From NCBI GenBank assembly GCA_013423325.1, contig BLJB01000032.1:1-64000 (forward strand): a DNA stretch of 64,000 nt, given 5' to 3'. How positions within the stretch are numbered: the first letter of the stretch is position 1; every line of letters starts with the position of its first letter. A program made the translations under genes and the position numbers. This stretch comes from Usnea hakonensis. Lineage: Eukaryota > Ascomycota > Lecanoromycetes > Lecanorales > Parmeliaceae. Shown here piece after piece: positions 36,497-47,113 of this stretch. The notes beneath the pieces were generated by a model. It had not been told where the DNA came from. It did no database searches and saw only the letters and a program-made list of their open reading frames with translations.

Positions 36497-37093
36497 TATA
36501 AATCCAGTCGGAGCGTGTCAGAAATGTGGATTTAGCGATGCATTGGAGGCGGATTATGGTAGAAATAGGTTTCGATTGGCATGCATTTGTTGGCATCAGC
36601 GGAGACTGGATACTTCAGCCTCTTTTAGAGACCTTTGCATATGGGGAGGACTTTCCTAATTCATGGATACGAGTTTACCCCCCCGTCCTCTTGAGATCCC
36701 CATGCTCTTGAGATATACAGCAATCCGTGCAGCTTAGCGAGAGGGTCATATATCTTTAACCCAAATTTGGGCGATGCAGGTTTAGGGCCAAGGCTTGGAG
36801 TAGGTGTAGCAGTTCCAAGGATGTCTACGGAGTAGGCCCCGCGCGAGATGTTCCCTGTTCTACCGTGCTACCTTATTTTAGCCTTTTTAGGGCTTGTTCC
36901 GGGCTCCCATAGCCCGGAACCTAAGGTACCTTGGTTGTTCTTTCTTGAAGACAAGATCACGGAAACGTCGAGACTTGATTAGTACAAGTGCTTGTACATG
37001 TGCCTTGTGCATGTCAAAAGTTTTGAAGTCTTAGCCACGTGACCACTAAGGAGCAAAGATTCTCTGTTTGTTCTTCCCATGCATCTCTCTATC
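36497..37093. other. Intergenic with a perfect 10-bp inverted repeat
   Basis: The spacer holds a hairpin, GTTCCGGGCT and its exact complement separated by CCCAT, at 36896-36920. It is bracketed by TACCTTA on the left (about 36869) and TAAGGTA on the right (about 36922), another instance of the AAGGTA motif in inverted arrangement. No ORF is supported. Confidence 0.6.
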
Positions 37094-38140
37094 ATGGCGA
37101 AAATAGCTTCTCCCCCACCGCCAGCAGCTGAATCTGCGCCCGAGGAGTTGGACGACTACATGTCCATGACGATCATAGAGCCCGCCAAACCAGCCGAGAA
37201 AGAAACCTACACTCAGCGCAGACTACGCAAACAACGCGAAGTACGGCCCCCCAACCCCGCCCCCCCTCTTTTCCGCCACCCTTTTTCCCGTCCACCCTCT
37301 TCCCCTCCTAGCCTCTTTTGCTCATAGCCGGCGTAATGACTGAATTCATCAGCGCGTCTCCAGGCCGAAGTAAGATCGCGCCCCAAATCCAAAGCCGAGC
37401 TCGCCGCCGACGCCGACGCCGCTCGCGACAATGCCCTCTCGACCGCGCTCCCCAATACCTCCAAGGGCTTCCAGATGATGGCCAAGCTCGGCTTCAAGCC
37501 CGGCGCCGCCCTGGGCGCTACGTCGAACCCGAACGCCCGGACCGAGCCGCTGGAGATCAACGTCAAGGAAGACAGGGGCGGGGTGGGGATGCTGAATGAG
37601 AAGAAGAGGAAGTTTAGGGAGGAGGTCGAGGGGTTGGAGAGGAGGTCGAGGGCTGAGGAGGGGGATTTTAGAGAGAGGATTGGGAGGGAGAGGGAGGAGA
37701 GGAGGGTTGAGGGTTTGTTTGGGAGTGCGATGAGGGTGGTGGAGGGGTTGGAGCAGCCGGAGGGGGAGTGTGTGGGGGATACGGTGCCGTTGAAGAAGAT
37801 CAATATTTTGTGGAGAGGGTTGGTCAAGGAACGGCGCGAGAAGGAGAGGGAGAGGCGGATGAGGTATGATTTACACCAAAGCTTGTCGAGGAGTGCGGCG
37901 TATGAGGATCCGGAGGAGGACGAGGACGATAGGCTGGCCTTGGGCAAGGAGGAGGAGGAGGATGTGCATGAAGAGGACGACGAGTTGAATAAGTTTCTGA
38001 GTCTCGAGGCAAAGGAAAAGTTGCAGACGTTGGTGGAGTATTTACGGGATGTTCACCACTACTGCTTCTGGTGTAAATACAAGTACGAGGATGAGAGGAT
38101 GGGGGGATGTCCGGGCTTTAGCGAGGAAGATCATTATTAA
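37094..38140 (+). CDS. G-patch and DUF4187 protein (GPATCH11-like)
   Basis: Exons 37094-37240 and 37364-38140 (123-bp intron) give 307 residues. The ATG at 37094 is preferred over one at 37079 because it has A at -3 and G at +4. The start is followed by DDYMSMTI and an RRLRKQRE helix. The G-patch reads KGFQMMAKLGFKPGAALG. A highly charged coiled segment follows, and the C-terminus is a DUF4187 domain (LNKFLSLEAKEKLQ, then HYCFWCKYKYEDE and CPGFSEEDHY). The same architecture is seen in human GPATCH11, a nuclear protein linked to RNA processing and kinetochores. G-patches generally activate DEAH helicases; the partner here is unknown. Exon 2 is strongly purine-biased. Confidence 0.9.
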
Positions 38141-38733
38141 AGACCTCGAGCATTCATTCCGTATGGCTGCCTGTAGTATACTGCTCACAAGAGAAGAAGT
38201 TGAAGGACGTGAACTCGGGGGAGACAGCTGGCAAAAATGCATCAAGCTCTGAGACCTCAACACCCACACGCTTGCTCAAGCGATCAACGCCAGAGCGTGG
38301 AGCTTGGAAATCATGGCTGTGATTCTGTACCATCTAGAGCATGCATACGGTCGAACCAGGGTTGGGTATGAAAGTTCGAAGGGCAGATTGCAGTGCTTGA
38401 GAAGCCAGGATGAACGCCTCTCATGGGTTTCGTGCGAGTAAAATAATCGGCAGAGAGGAAGCTAGGAATGATGCAGGGCATATAGCGGAGGACTCGATCA
38501 TTGGGGACGGAAATGGTAGTATAGGCATGGACTAAGCCGCTGCGTTATGTCACGGCTGACAGTCAGGTATAGCTCGATGAAAACGAATTGTTGTTGGTGT
38601 ATATCCAAAGTTAAGCTATTTGATGACTTCCAAGGAACGCAGCCCGGTTAAGGTCTTTTCAAGTTGGGCATGAAACATAGCTCTTTGGACCTAAACATAT
38701 ACTTTCGTCCACAGCAACAAATGTAAATTAATC
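38141..38733. other. Convergent spacer
   Basis: This lies between the 3' ends of the G-patch gene and SREBP. No gene or repeat was seen. Confidence 0.4.
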
Positions 38734-41151
38734 TTACATGCTTACATACCCACTCTCATCCGAAGCATTTGATAATCTGCGTTGTCTCTGAAGCCTTTGA
38801 AGGGCTGTTTTGAATCTCTCCTGAGCGCCTGGACCCGTTTCTTCCGCAGTGTTCCGAATGATTTGGTGCAGGCTGGACAGATATCGTCCATTGTTCGCAA
38901 AGTCGTTGATGAGCACAAACATCAAATTGTAGGCAGCAGCCAGTGCTAGTACATCCAGGCTTTGGAACCTCGAGCATGTTTGATCCAAAAATCGTACTGC
39001 ATTATCAAATGACACGGTGTCGGATTGGGGACCGGCTAAGGCATCAAGAGCTGTGGCACATTCAATGCAGGTAAGCACGCCATTGCGGACAATACTTGAA
39101 AAGGCGCCATTTCCTAAATCTGAGCCTGAGAAAGAGACCGCGCTTGACGACGAAAGAGCTTCCGTGAGCTTGTTGAAGTTCTCTTTACGGTCGGTCTCGG
39201 AGAAGACGGTCTTCGCTGCCAAAGCTCGAACAGAACTGCTCGATCCTGGCGGCGCTGTCCGAAGGGCTATTTCGATCTGTAAGACGTGGGCATGGCTTGC
39301 TTTCCCCGTCTCAAGAAAGCCGCTCAGTGCCTCTTGCAGGACAAGGGAAGATGACCATAAGGCCAAGATATCAAGAGGGCCACGCATAGCCGTATCGTCT
39401 GCATTGTCATCAATCCCAACGTCTTCAAATGTTTTAGATGCTGACCTATTCCAACAGAGGTTATGCGCTTGCTGCACAGTGAGGTCAGTCATAACGTCTT
39501 CAGCCGGCCGTTGCAGGAGGGCCAGCAGGTGATCAGACAATGGCTCGACATTTTCGGATCCTTTCGCGACATCTCCAGTATCAAGCATTTGTTTTGCCAA
39601 AGACCACTGATACTGGGCAAGGCGGCTAGCTGCATGGTTGAAAGCCCAACATATCCTTGGCCATCTCGAAGCTTGCCAGAACATGATACGAATGTGTAAA
39701 GCCTTGAGCATGAGTCTTGCTGGCGTCTTGGGCAATGTTCCCGCAGCCCAAACGGTGAGAACGAGCCTACTCCTACTCACCTCAGCATCTCCACCAGTCA
39801 ACTGGGCGTCGATGGCTATTTCCCAAGCCCTCACCCTGGCAATCTCTTCTTCCTCACTTCTGCCCATTAGCCAAGAATAGAATTCCCAACCTAGCAATTG
39901 CCTGATTATGTATGCACCCGTTTCCAGTATGAGAGCTATCATCTCGGGAAACCAGCTGTGCCGAGGCACTTTTAGTGTTTGTATCGCTGTCAACCATGCG
40001 TTTTCACGCACTTCTATTGGAGATGCTGTTGAGCGAGTGCCGCTTTTACCTTCTGTTGCGTGCCTGAGACCAAGCTTGGGTTTGGAGTTGAAAAGATACA
40101 GGAACAAAATGAGCCCGAGGATGGAAAAGATCAAGAAGCCTTTGATCAACGGTAAGACTAAAAATGCATACGGAAACGCTGCTGAAGGCCCCTGTAATGT
40201 CCAGAGTGACGGCAAAGTTGGTAATGATGCCGAGAACGGTAATGCGAACAGTCCACGATCATTATCTCGGCCCCTACGGTCTCCCGTGAGCCCATCCATC
40301 AACAGGAGTCCAGCCAGGGATCCCACCATCAGCTTCCCAATGAGTTTTCCGCCTCTGATTGAGACTTGTGCTCCAGGCTGACGGTCAATGGAACAAATTC
40401 GGTCAGCATAATGCTCCTGAGGTGCATTGTCTCGCAATTTTCTCATTTCATCTGGCACTGGAATCATGCCATGCGGAGCATTAGATTTGGTGGGAGAATC
40501 TGGGGCGGTAGATGGCGAGTCCTCCAAACCCGCGCACGGAGACTTTAACGATTCTGCGGCGAGGGTCCCTCTGTCTTTAACAGTCTCTGAATTGGTATCG
40601 GGTGCCTGGTTTCGAAGGCTAGCATTGACGTTCTCTAAGTAAGCGTTTCGCTGTTCGAGATGGTGGATATACTCGATTGCTTTAGTCAAAACGGTGGATT
40701 TATTATGCTTCGGAGCTGCCGAAAGGCTTTCGGCTGAAGCGGGGACCCGAAGACTCGGGATAGTTTTCCGTAGATCGGCGATCTTATCATTAATATTGGT
40801 GCGGTAGCGCTTCTCGACGATGCTATGACTTTTGTTCTGGGCAGACTTTGGTTTCCCGTCCTGGCTGCCAAAGCGTGTGACTGAGTCGGCACTCTCTGCG
40901 GATGCTTTACGCTTCTTGGCACGTCGAGGGGAACCATCCTCCTCCTTCGAGTCAGGGGTGAAATTTCGTGACCGGTTTGTGTCGATTGAAGAACGCTGTA
41001 GATCATGGCCGTCTGTAGATGGCTGCACAGATGCAGATGCAGTGGATGCTAGGTCGGAACGGGAGATTGGGTCCCAATCCATCCAGTGGTCCCAATCGTT
41101 GTCCGCAGATTTTGAGGTTGCATACGGTATATCGCCTTTGATCCGTTCCAT
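38734..41151 (-). CDS. SRE1: Sterol regulatory element-binding protein homologue (SrbA/Sre1-type)
   Basis: A single exon encodes 805 residues from the ATG at 41151. The bHLH region reads KSHSIVEKRYRTNINDKIAD then LRKTIPSLRVP. The tyrosine in KRYR replaces the usual arginine and is the SREBP hallmark. A leucine-zipper segment follows (TKAIEYIHHLEQRNAYLENV). Two hydrophobic segments (LMVGSLAGLLLMDGL, and FLVLPLIKGFLIFSILGLIL) form the hairpin anchor, and the C-terminal 430 residues match the fungal DUF2014 domain. Fungal SREBPs are ER-membrane precursors cleaved under low oxygen or sterol to release the transcription factor for ergosterol and hypoxia genes. The N-terminal activation domain is short, so an upstream exon is possible. 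A transposon sits about 290 bp upstream. Confidence 0.92.
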   Translation of the reverse strand: MERIKGDIPYATSKSADNDWDHWMDWDPISRSDLASTASASVQPSTDGHDLQRSSIDTNRSRNFTPDSKEEDGSPRRAKKRKASAESADSVTRFGSQDGKPKSAQNKSHSIVEKRYRTNINDKIADLRKTIPSLRVPASAESLSAAPKHNKSTVLTKAIEYIHHLEQRNAYLENVNASLRNQAPDTNSETVKDRGTLAAESLKSPCAGLEDSPSTAPDSPTKSNAPHGMIPVPDEMRKLRDNAPQEHYADRICSIDRQPGAQVSIRGGKLIGKLMVGSLAGLLLMDGLTGDRRGRDNDRGLFALPFSASLPTLPSLWTLQGPSAAFPYAFLVLPLIKGFLIFSILGLILFLYLFNSKPKLGLRHATEGKSGTRSTASPIEVRENAWLTAIQTLKVPRHSWFPEMIALILETGAYIIRQLLGWEFYSWLMGRSEEEEIARVRAWEIAIDAQLTGGDAEVSRSRLVLTVWAAGTLPKTPARLMLKALHIRIMFWQASRWPRICWAFNHAASRLAQYQWSLAKQMLDTGDVAKGSENVEPLSDHLLALLQRPAEDVMTDLTVQQAHNLCWNRSASKTFEDVGIDDNADDTAMRGPLDILALWSSSLVLQEALSGFLETGKASHAHVLQIEIALRTAPPGSSSSVRALAAKTVFSETDRKENFNKLTEALSSSSAVSFSGSDLGNGAFSSIVRNGVLTCIECATALDALAGPQSDTVSFDNAVRFLDQTCSRFQSLDVLALAAAYNLMFVLINDFANNGRYLSSLHQIIRNTAEETGPGAQERFKTALQRLQRQRRLSNASDESGYVSM

Positions 41152-41435
41152 GCTGGAGGCCACCGACAACAAAAGAAACAAATTGGCAGGTCGACAGGAT
41201 GTGGCCTACGGCAGTGCTTTATCCTTGATATCCTACATGTACCGAGCACACCGAATGCCTCTTACTGCTAGTAGACTGATAGAATGGAAATGCGGGAGCA
41301 AGAATGATGCCTTACTGTTCGTATGTGTAGACGTTGATCGGAAATTTCTAGAATAGAACAAGCGGCTGCACGTGGATGGAGAGTACGAGTAAGGTAAAGT
41401 AAGGTACTTGACCCTAAGGATCTTCGCTAGCCAAC
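41152..41435. promoter_or_regulatory. SREBP upstream region, cut by a transposon
   Basis: These 284 bp are all that separates the SREBP start codon from the TA duplication of the composite element. It contains AAGGTA motifs at about 41389-41406. Any more distal promoter elements would now lie beyond 5.7 kb of inserted DNA. Confidence 0.45.
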
Positions 41436-41437
41436 TA

Positions 41438-41494
41438 CTCGTATACACCCGGAAATGCACCATCCTGGGATATGCACCATTAGGGTTAGGGCTT
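41438..41494 (+). repeat. Left terminal inverted repeat of the composite transposon
   Basis: Starts CTCGTATACACCCGG and ends GGGCTT, with TA at 41436-41437. It pairs with 47114-47170 with 52 of 57 positions identical. Confidence 0.85.
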
Positions 41495-41547
41495 CCCACC
41501 CAGATTTGGTGGTAGGCAATAAATACTCTCTACAATAGCAATAGTAA

Positions 41548-41846
41548 TACTTTAGGCATAGTAATTTAAATACTTTATATATAGTAATTTAAATACTTCT
41601 TATATGGCCATTTATATACTTTAGGTATAGTAATTTAAATACTTTATATATAGTAATTTAAATACTTCTCATATAGCTATTTATATACTTCTTATATAGC
41701 TATTTATATACTTTAGGTATAGTAATTTAAATACTTTATATATAGTAATTTAAATACTTCTTATATAGCTATTTATATACTTTAGGTATAGTAATTTAAA
41801 TACTTCTTATATAGCTATTTATATACTTCTTATATAGCTATTTCTT
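41548..41846. repeat. 23-bp minisatellite, 13 units of three alternating types
   Basis: Thirteen consecutive 23-bp units fill 299 bp with no gap. Three unit types can be told apart by their middle bases: A (TACTTTAGGTATAG...), B (TACTTTATATATAG...) and C (TACTTCTTATATAG...). The order is A-B-C-A-B-C-C-A-B-C-A-C-C, suggesting a 69-bp higher-order unit with later deletions and duplications. The array lies just inside the left inverted repeat. Confidence 0.85.
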
Positions 41847-44183
41847 AGAAATTAACTTATATATAATAATAGTCCACGAAACCTAATAATACTACTATAG
41901 CTAAGTGGTTAATACTAGTAAGGACCCCGGTTTAACCCCTCCTAGTATCTAAATCTACTCGAAAAAGATAATTTTAAAGAAGAGTTTACTACCTCCCTAA
42001 AGAGATATCTAAGATTATAACTAAAAAATCTAATTTAATACCTAAATACCCTATTCTATATACTATACTACTTGCTAAACTACTACTAATAAATAAAAAA
42101 TAGGCTTTCTAACTAATTTTTTTTAGTCTAGAAGTACTATAGACTATACTTCGTAGGCTTTATACGCTTCGTATAATTCGTATAATTCGTATAATTAGTA
42201 TAATATATATAATTTATCTACTTTATATACTTCGTATACGTAGTCGACTATAGTAATTAATATAATATAATTATATAGTAGCCGAAAGTATATTTCGTCT
42301 ATAAGTAACTATTTAATATTAAAATTTCGGGTAGAGAAGAATCGTAAAATAATACTATATAATTAGTCCAGATATATAGCGGCTAACCCGTTAAGCTTAT
42401 ATCGAAATATTAATATTTAATTACGGAGCTTTCTCTAATATATACGGTATATATAAAATCGTCTAAGGGTCTCGATAATAATAGCGAGATCCGTAGGTAC
42501 TATAATATAGTTTCCGAAATAGTTTATATATATATTAATAAGGGAGGTATACTTAATAGGTCTTAAATAAAGTTATTATTAATAAATAAGAGCTTAAGTA
42601 ATCGGATCTCCTATACTTTAAAATATTTAGAATCGGAGTTTAAAGCGTATATATAACTATACTATAAATTCGATTATAATTCGATTATATAATTTACTAT
42701 ACCGCTCGATTATAAGAATCCCTATATTAATTAGTTATAAACGAATCTAATATACTAAACAGACTATATTTCTCTTTCCTACCTTAATAGCTTCAACTTT
42801 AAATAATTGCGAGGAGCTACCTTAATATAAATACCTTAATCTTATAATAAAAGCGTATAATAAAGCTCTTATTACTATTATAACTAATACTTTAGATCCT
42901 ATAAAAAAACCCTCGATTAGAAAGATCACTATATTTTATAATATCATTTATACTACTCTTTCTAGATATATTAATAATTAAACTAGCTCTTACTAATAAG
43001 TATATAAAGAGGAGTAGCGACTAAGTTATATAGAGAAAGAAGCTCTAGTATTATAGATTTAGATAGTATTAGAATAGGACTAGCCTCTAAGAGTAAGCCT
43101 TATCTAATATATAGCCTACGAAATACTAGTAGAAAAAGAAGATTATCGGCTATTAAATAAGAACTAGATAAATAAATTCCTAGGCTATTACTAAGATCTA
43201 TAGAGTCATTTTAGCTAGCTATTAAATAAAGAGCGCTCTATAATCTATAACGCTAAAAAGATTTAGCGGTAGTTTACCCTTATAGAGTTAATAATCTAGA
43301 AGTATAATATTCTAAAGGAGGATATATATAATATAAATAAAAAAAGGAACGCTCTTAGTAATATAGATAAGTCGAGAATTATCTACTCTAAATATAATCT
43401 ATCTATATATAAAGCTTAGAATAAGAGTAGAGAATAGATCTCTCTTATTAAATATATATCTACTAACAGGCGGCTTTTTACGATATTCCTTATCTTTAAA
43501 GATAAGCGTTAAATAAAGAATTAATATAAGATATTAGAGGATAAGGATACCTAGATTATAGTAAATAAAAATAGGTAGACTAATAATATACTAGGCCTAG
43601 AGTAGTTTATTAAGTATATTCTAACTTATTCTTTATAAATACGATATTTATAATTTACCTCTTTTAGATCTTTTAAGCCTTAGATCCAAAAGACCCTTAA
43701 AGGACAATATCGTCTACTTATATTTAACGGGTATATATTATATATTAGTACTAAGATTATCAAATTTTATTATAATAATAATATTATTCTCTTATATTTA
43801 TCTACTTATACTATATATATCCTCTAGCCGTTAGACGTTAGATTCTTTTAGCCTTTATTAACTATATATCGTATATACCTTAAGGAGTAGACTTAGTATA
43901 GCGGAGTATAAAATAGAGGAGGCTATATAATAGATAAGATAAACTTTATTCGGCTTATCTAGATAATAAGAAAAAACGTAATAAGCGAGTATAATATTAT
44001 ACATATATAGTAAAAGAGTAGGCTATTTCCTATCTAGCCGTAAATCGTTCTTAATAAACTAGAACTAGAAGTACCGAAGCCTAAATAATTAACTACTCTA
44101 GAAGTAATAGTTATATTATCTACTAGTAATACTATTACTATCGCTTTTACTCTAAAGAATACTAAGCAAGTTAATAAGATAGT

Positions 44184-44637
44184 ATAATTGTTGCGGAAAG
44201 GGGTGGTAGCACCCTAACCGCTTGGCCAGCGGCCCAAACAGAGCCCCGGACCCCGCTAAGGCAGGGGTCCTCCACTAACATACTACTTGTTCGTGACAAT
44301 TGCCCACTTTGAAAGAAGGCGCATGCCCCCATGCGCTGGCCTCCACAGCATGTTTCTAAGTAGGAGCCCCCCGGGGTGCGCCCCGTAAGCTACTCTATGG
44401 CCTGGTGCAGCTTGGGAAGGCACGAGGGTTTATTAAGCCCCCACCGAACCCGAGTGCCGAGTAACCTGCCAAAAGCTGACCAGCCCGAGTTGACCCGGAA
44501 TCGAACCGGTGTTGCTACCAATTGTTGCGGAAAGGGGTGGTAGCACCCTAACCGCTTGGCCAGCGGCCCAAACAGAGCCCCGGACCCCGCTAAGGCAGGG
44601 GTCCTCCACTAACACACTACTTGTTCGTGACAATAAT
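44184..44637 (-). mobile_element. 444-bp TRIM-like element with 110-bp terminal repeats and ATAAT duplication
   Basis: Two 110-bp direct repeats (44189-44298, 44523-44632) differ at one base and have TG...CA ends (TGTTGCGG ... GTGACA on the plus strand). ATAAT flanks both sides (44184-44188, 44633-44637), a 5-bp target duplication as made by LTR retroelement integrases. The 224-bp interior encodes nothing. Read on the minus strand, a TGG-initial primer-site-like sequence starts two bases after the 5' repeat. A tRNA-like A box (TGGCCAAGCGGTTAGGG, in the repeat, ending at 44562) and a perfect B box (GGTTCGATTCC, 44507-44497) lie 55 bp apart across the repeat/interior junction. The element is GC-rich inside TA-rich DNA, so it arrived after most of the decay. 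Confidence 0.85.
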
Positions 44638-45083
44638 AAATTAAGGCTAGAAATTCTAATCTAATATTAGTAGAAAAGTTTAGAAAAGTATATAATATAG
44701 CCCTAGTAGCTAGTACTCTACTTTAGAGTACTAATAACGATCTTATTAAAGTAGATAAACAAAAGAAAGATAAGGTTAAGCGTAGATAAGAATATTATAG
44801 CAAAAAATAAATTATAAATCTAAAGATTATTTAGAAAAGAAAGGCGATATACGTTAATTAATAGTATAAGACTTTTATATAAGGCTAGAGTTACCTTAGT
44901 CCTAGCCTTTTTAAAGATATAAAGAGAGGTAGAAGCCCGACTAAAAAAAAGGCTATAATACCTTCTATACCTAACTTACTTATACTAATTATACTACTCG
45001 TACTACTTACCTTCCGTATACTACTATAGCTAGAAGAAGACGGATTACCTCTACTATAGCCTAAAAGAGATAATATACCTCTA

Positions 45084-46414
45084 CTATATGTCAGGAAACG
45101 ATATGAGTGGTGTCATATGTATGGATAATAATATAATAATGTGTCTCGAAGAAAGAGTATCTACAGTGCACCGATATGTGTGCGGTGCCAAGGCGCCAAG
45201 CCGCGCTAGGCCCGATCGGGAACCATGCCTGAGGCATACCGTGACAACATGCCCACAAAAAAGAAAAAAGGCCATGTCCTTATAGCCAATGATACCATAA
45301 TGGTGACAGCGAGGGTGCGATAGCGAGGTGTTAGTAGCGCTATACCTTATTAATACTGGGGGACTATAGTGTAGACCGAAAGTGAGAAAATCGCTGAAAA
45401 CAGGTACTTTTGGTACGGGTTTCTCCGCATGTAGATCACGAATCCATGTGATCCAAATCTATGAAAGTAAGCCGAATGGCGCATTGTCCGAGGATTTACC
45501 GAATCGAAACTGATTTGGTAGGGCTGAGTTCCCTGGCTAATAATAGCTGTTCTACTAATGCCTGACTATTCTTAATGCCTTCCTCTTGTAGTGTATTAAT
45601 CATCCTTGGCCTAAGGCCTCTATGCTTTCTATATACCGAATATAGCCAAATTGGGAGGCCGTAACGAAAAGGGAGCCGAATAAGGAGGTGAGGAAGGAGG
45701 TAAGAAAGCCGAATTTGGGGCCGGAAGTAGTCTCCCTATAGAGTTGCTTAGTACACTGGCCTAGGATCGTGGAGAGGGTACTCTTATTAGTAAGTATACT
45801 ATTGCTATACTTTATAGTCTCATTATTATCCTCTATAGTAGCCTAATATAATAGCTGTAGCCGTATTTCTTCTAAAACTGCCTTCTCTTTCGGAGCCTCT
45901 TACGGAGTAGGCGGAGTTAAATGTCCGTATGGCTATTATAGTGGTAGGAGTGGTTTCTTTAGCTCGTTACGTATTTCTTGTAGTATAGCTAGAAAGGAAG
46001 CTTTTTCCTCTACTATAAAAGAGAAGTATAATAGTATAACTAGTATCGCTAGATCTATTATAATTACGAATGGCCTAGTAAAAGGATCGCTTGATGATCT
46101 TCGTATAGAGACCTAGGGATATATAGGTACTGGTATGTGAGCGAATTTGGTATTAAGGCGATTTGTGGCCCTGGGAATAAGAGCACTAGTATGTGAGCGT
46201 CTTCAATAGAAAGCTGCGCAAGGACGATATCGTCCAGGTATGGCTACTATTTGTTAGGAAACGATATAAGTGGTGTTATATATATAGATAATAATATAAT
46301 AATGTGTCTCGAAGAAAGAGTATCTACAGTGCACCGATATGTGTGCGGTGCCAAGGCGCCAAGCCGCGCTAGGCCCGATCGGGAACCATGCCTGAGGCAT
46401 ACCGTGACACTATA
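45084..46414. mobile_element. 1,321-bp non-autonomous LTR-type element with CTATA duplication
   Basis: Two 158-bp direct repeats (45089-45246, 46252-46409) begin TG and end CA (TGTCAGGAAACG ... CCGTGACA). They are flanked by CTATA at 45084-45088 and 46410-46414. The copies differ at five positions, all within the first 35 bases and all CpA to TpA (or TpG to TpA) in the right copy. The 1,005-bp interior has no long ORF; it carries a perfect 14-bp palindrome at 46222-46235. It is too short and non-coding to be autonomous. Orientation is uncertain because no clear primer site or polypurine tract was found. Confidence 0.85.
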
Positions 46415-47113
46415 CGCCTTATTATAGTAATAATAGAGAGGTAGACGTAGCCGTAGCCGTATAAGCCGAAGTAGAAGAGGTAGAAAAGGTAGAAAAGGCG
46501 GAAAAAGTAAAAAAGAAATAATAGAAAAAACAATAATAGAAGAAATAATAATTTTATTATAAAGTAGTAGATAGATAAAGCCTAAAAAACGGTAATCCTA
46601 ATTCTCTAGTATATTAGCCTTATAAGTAATTAAATATTAAACTATTATAATATCAATAATACCCTCTATATATATACTACCTCCTTAGGCCTATTAGAAT
46701 ACTTTTATAATATTAGTAATCCTTCTAATAATCGTTTTTTAAGATAATTCTTCTCCTCCTTCTCCGCTCTCTCCGGCTAGATTCCGTATTATATCGATAT
46801 TACCGGCGTGTATCTACCCTAAAAAAAGACCCTAGGCCTTAAGGGTATACCTATCCCCCTATCTTATAGTATCGGACTACCTATATTAGATAATAACGTT
46901 ATTATTAAATTAAGGATACCGATATACGAGGGGGAAATTATTAGGAGTATCTAGAGTAGTAATTAGCCCTATATTACCTTATAATTTTAGAATTAGAATA
47001 CTCGCAAATATAGTATATAGTTATAATATTCTTAATTATATTACCGGCTATAGAGCTTAATTATATATAGAATAATAAGGTAGAAGGCTCGAATATATAT
47101 TATCTACTAGAGA

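Larger units (their letters stand above)
42840..46600 (+). pseudogene. RIP-degraded pogo/Fot1 (DDE_1) transposase relic, split by two insertions
   Basis: The plus frame starting near 42843 reads like a pogo-family transposase with many stops. A helix-turn-helix-like start (PIKKPSIRKITIFYN) is followed by a CENP-B-like region with PLRVSLI and INKFLGYY. A DIYNI block corresponds to the family's DIYNFDE. LSTYTIYIL-stop-PLDVRFF corresponds to the HSSHLLQPLDVGCF block. Stops sit mainly where Gln or Trp would be expected, as C-to-T change would create. The C-terminal part is interrupted at 44189 and again at 45089 by the two nested elements, and a basic Arg/Lys/Glu tail is visible to about 46560. 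No functional protein is possible. Confidence 0.75.

Noticed and set aside
41480..41491. Two TTAGGG repeats, suggesting interstitial telomere sequence
   Set aside because: They lie inside the left 57-bp inverted repeat, and the right copy reads TTAGGGCTAGGG; they belong to the transposon end.
41898..41939. tRNA-like A box (TAGCTAAGTGG) and B box (GGTTTAACCCC)
   Set aside because: The boxes start only 31 bp apart, too close for a tRNA or SINE head, and the surrounding DNA is degraded.
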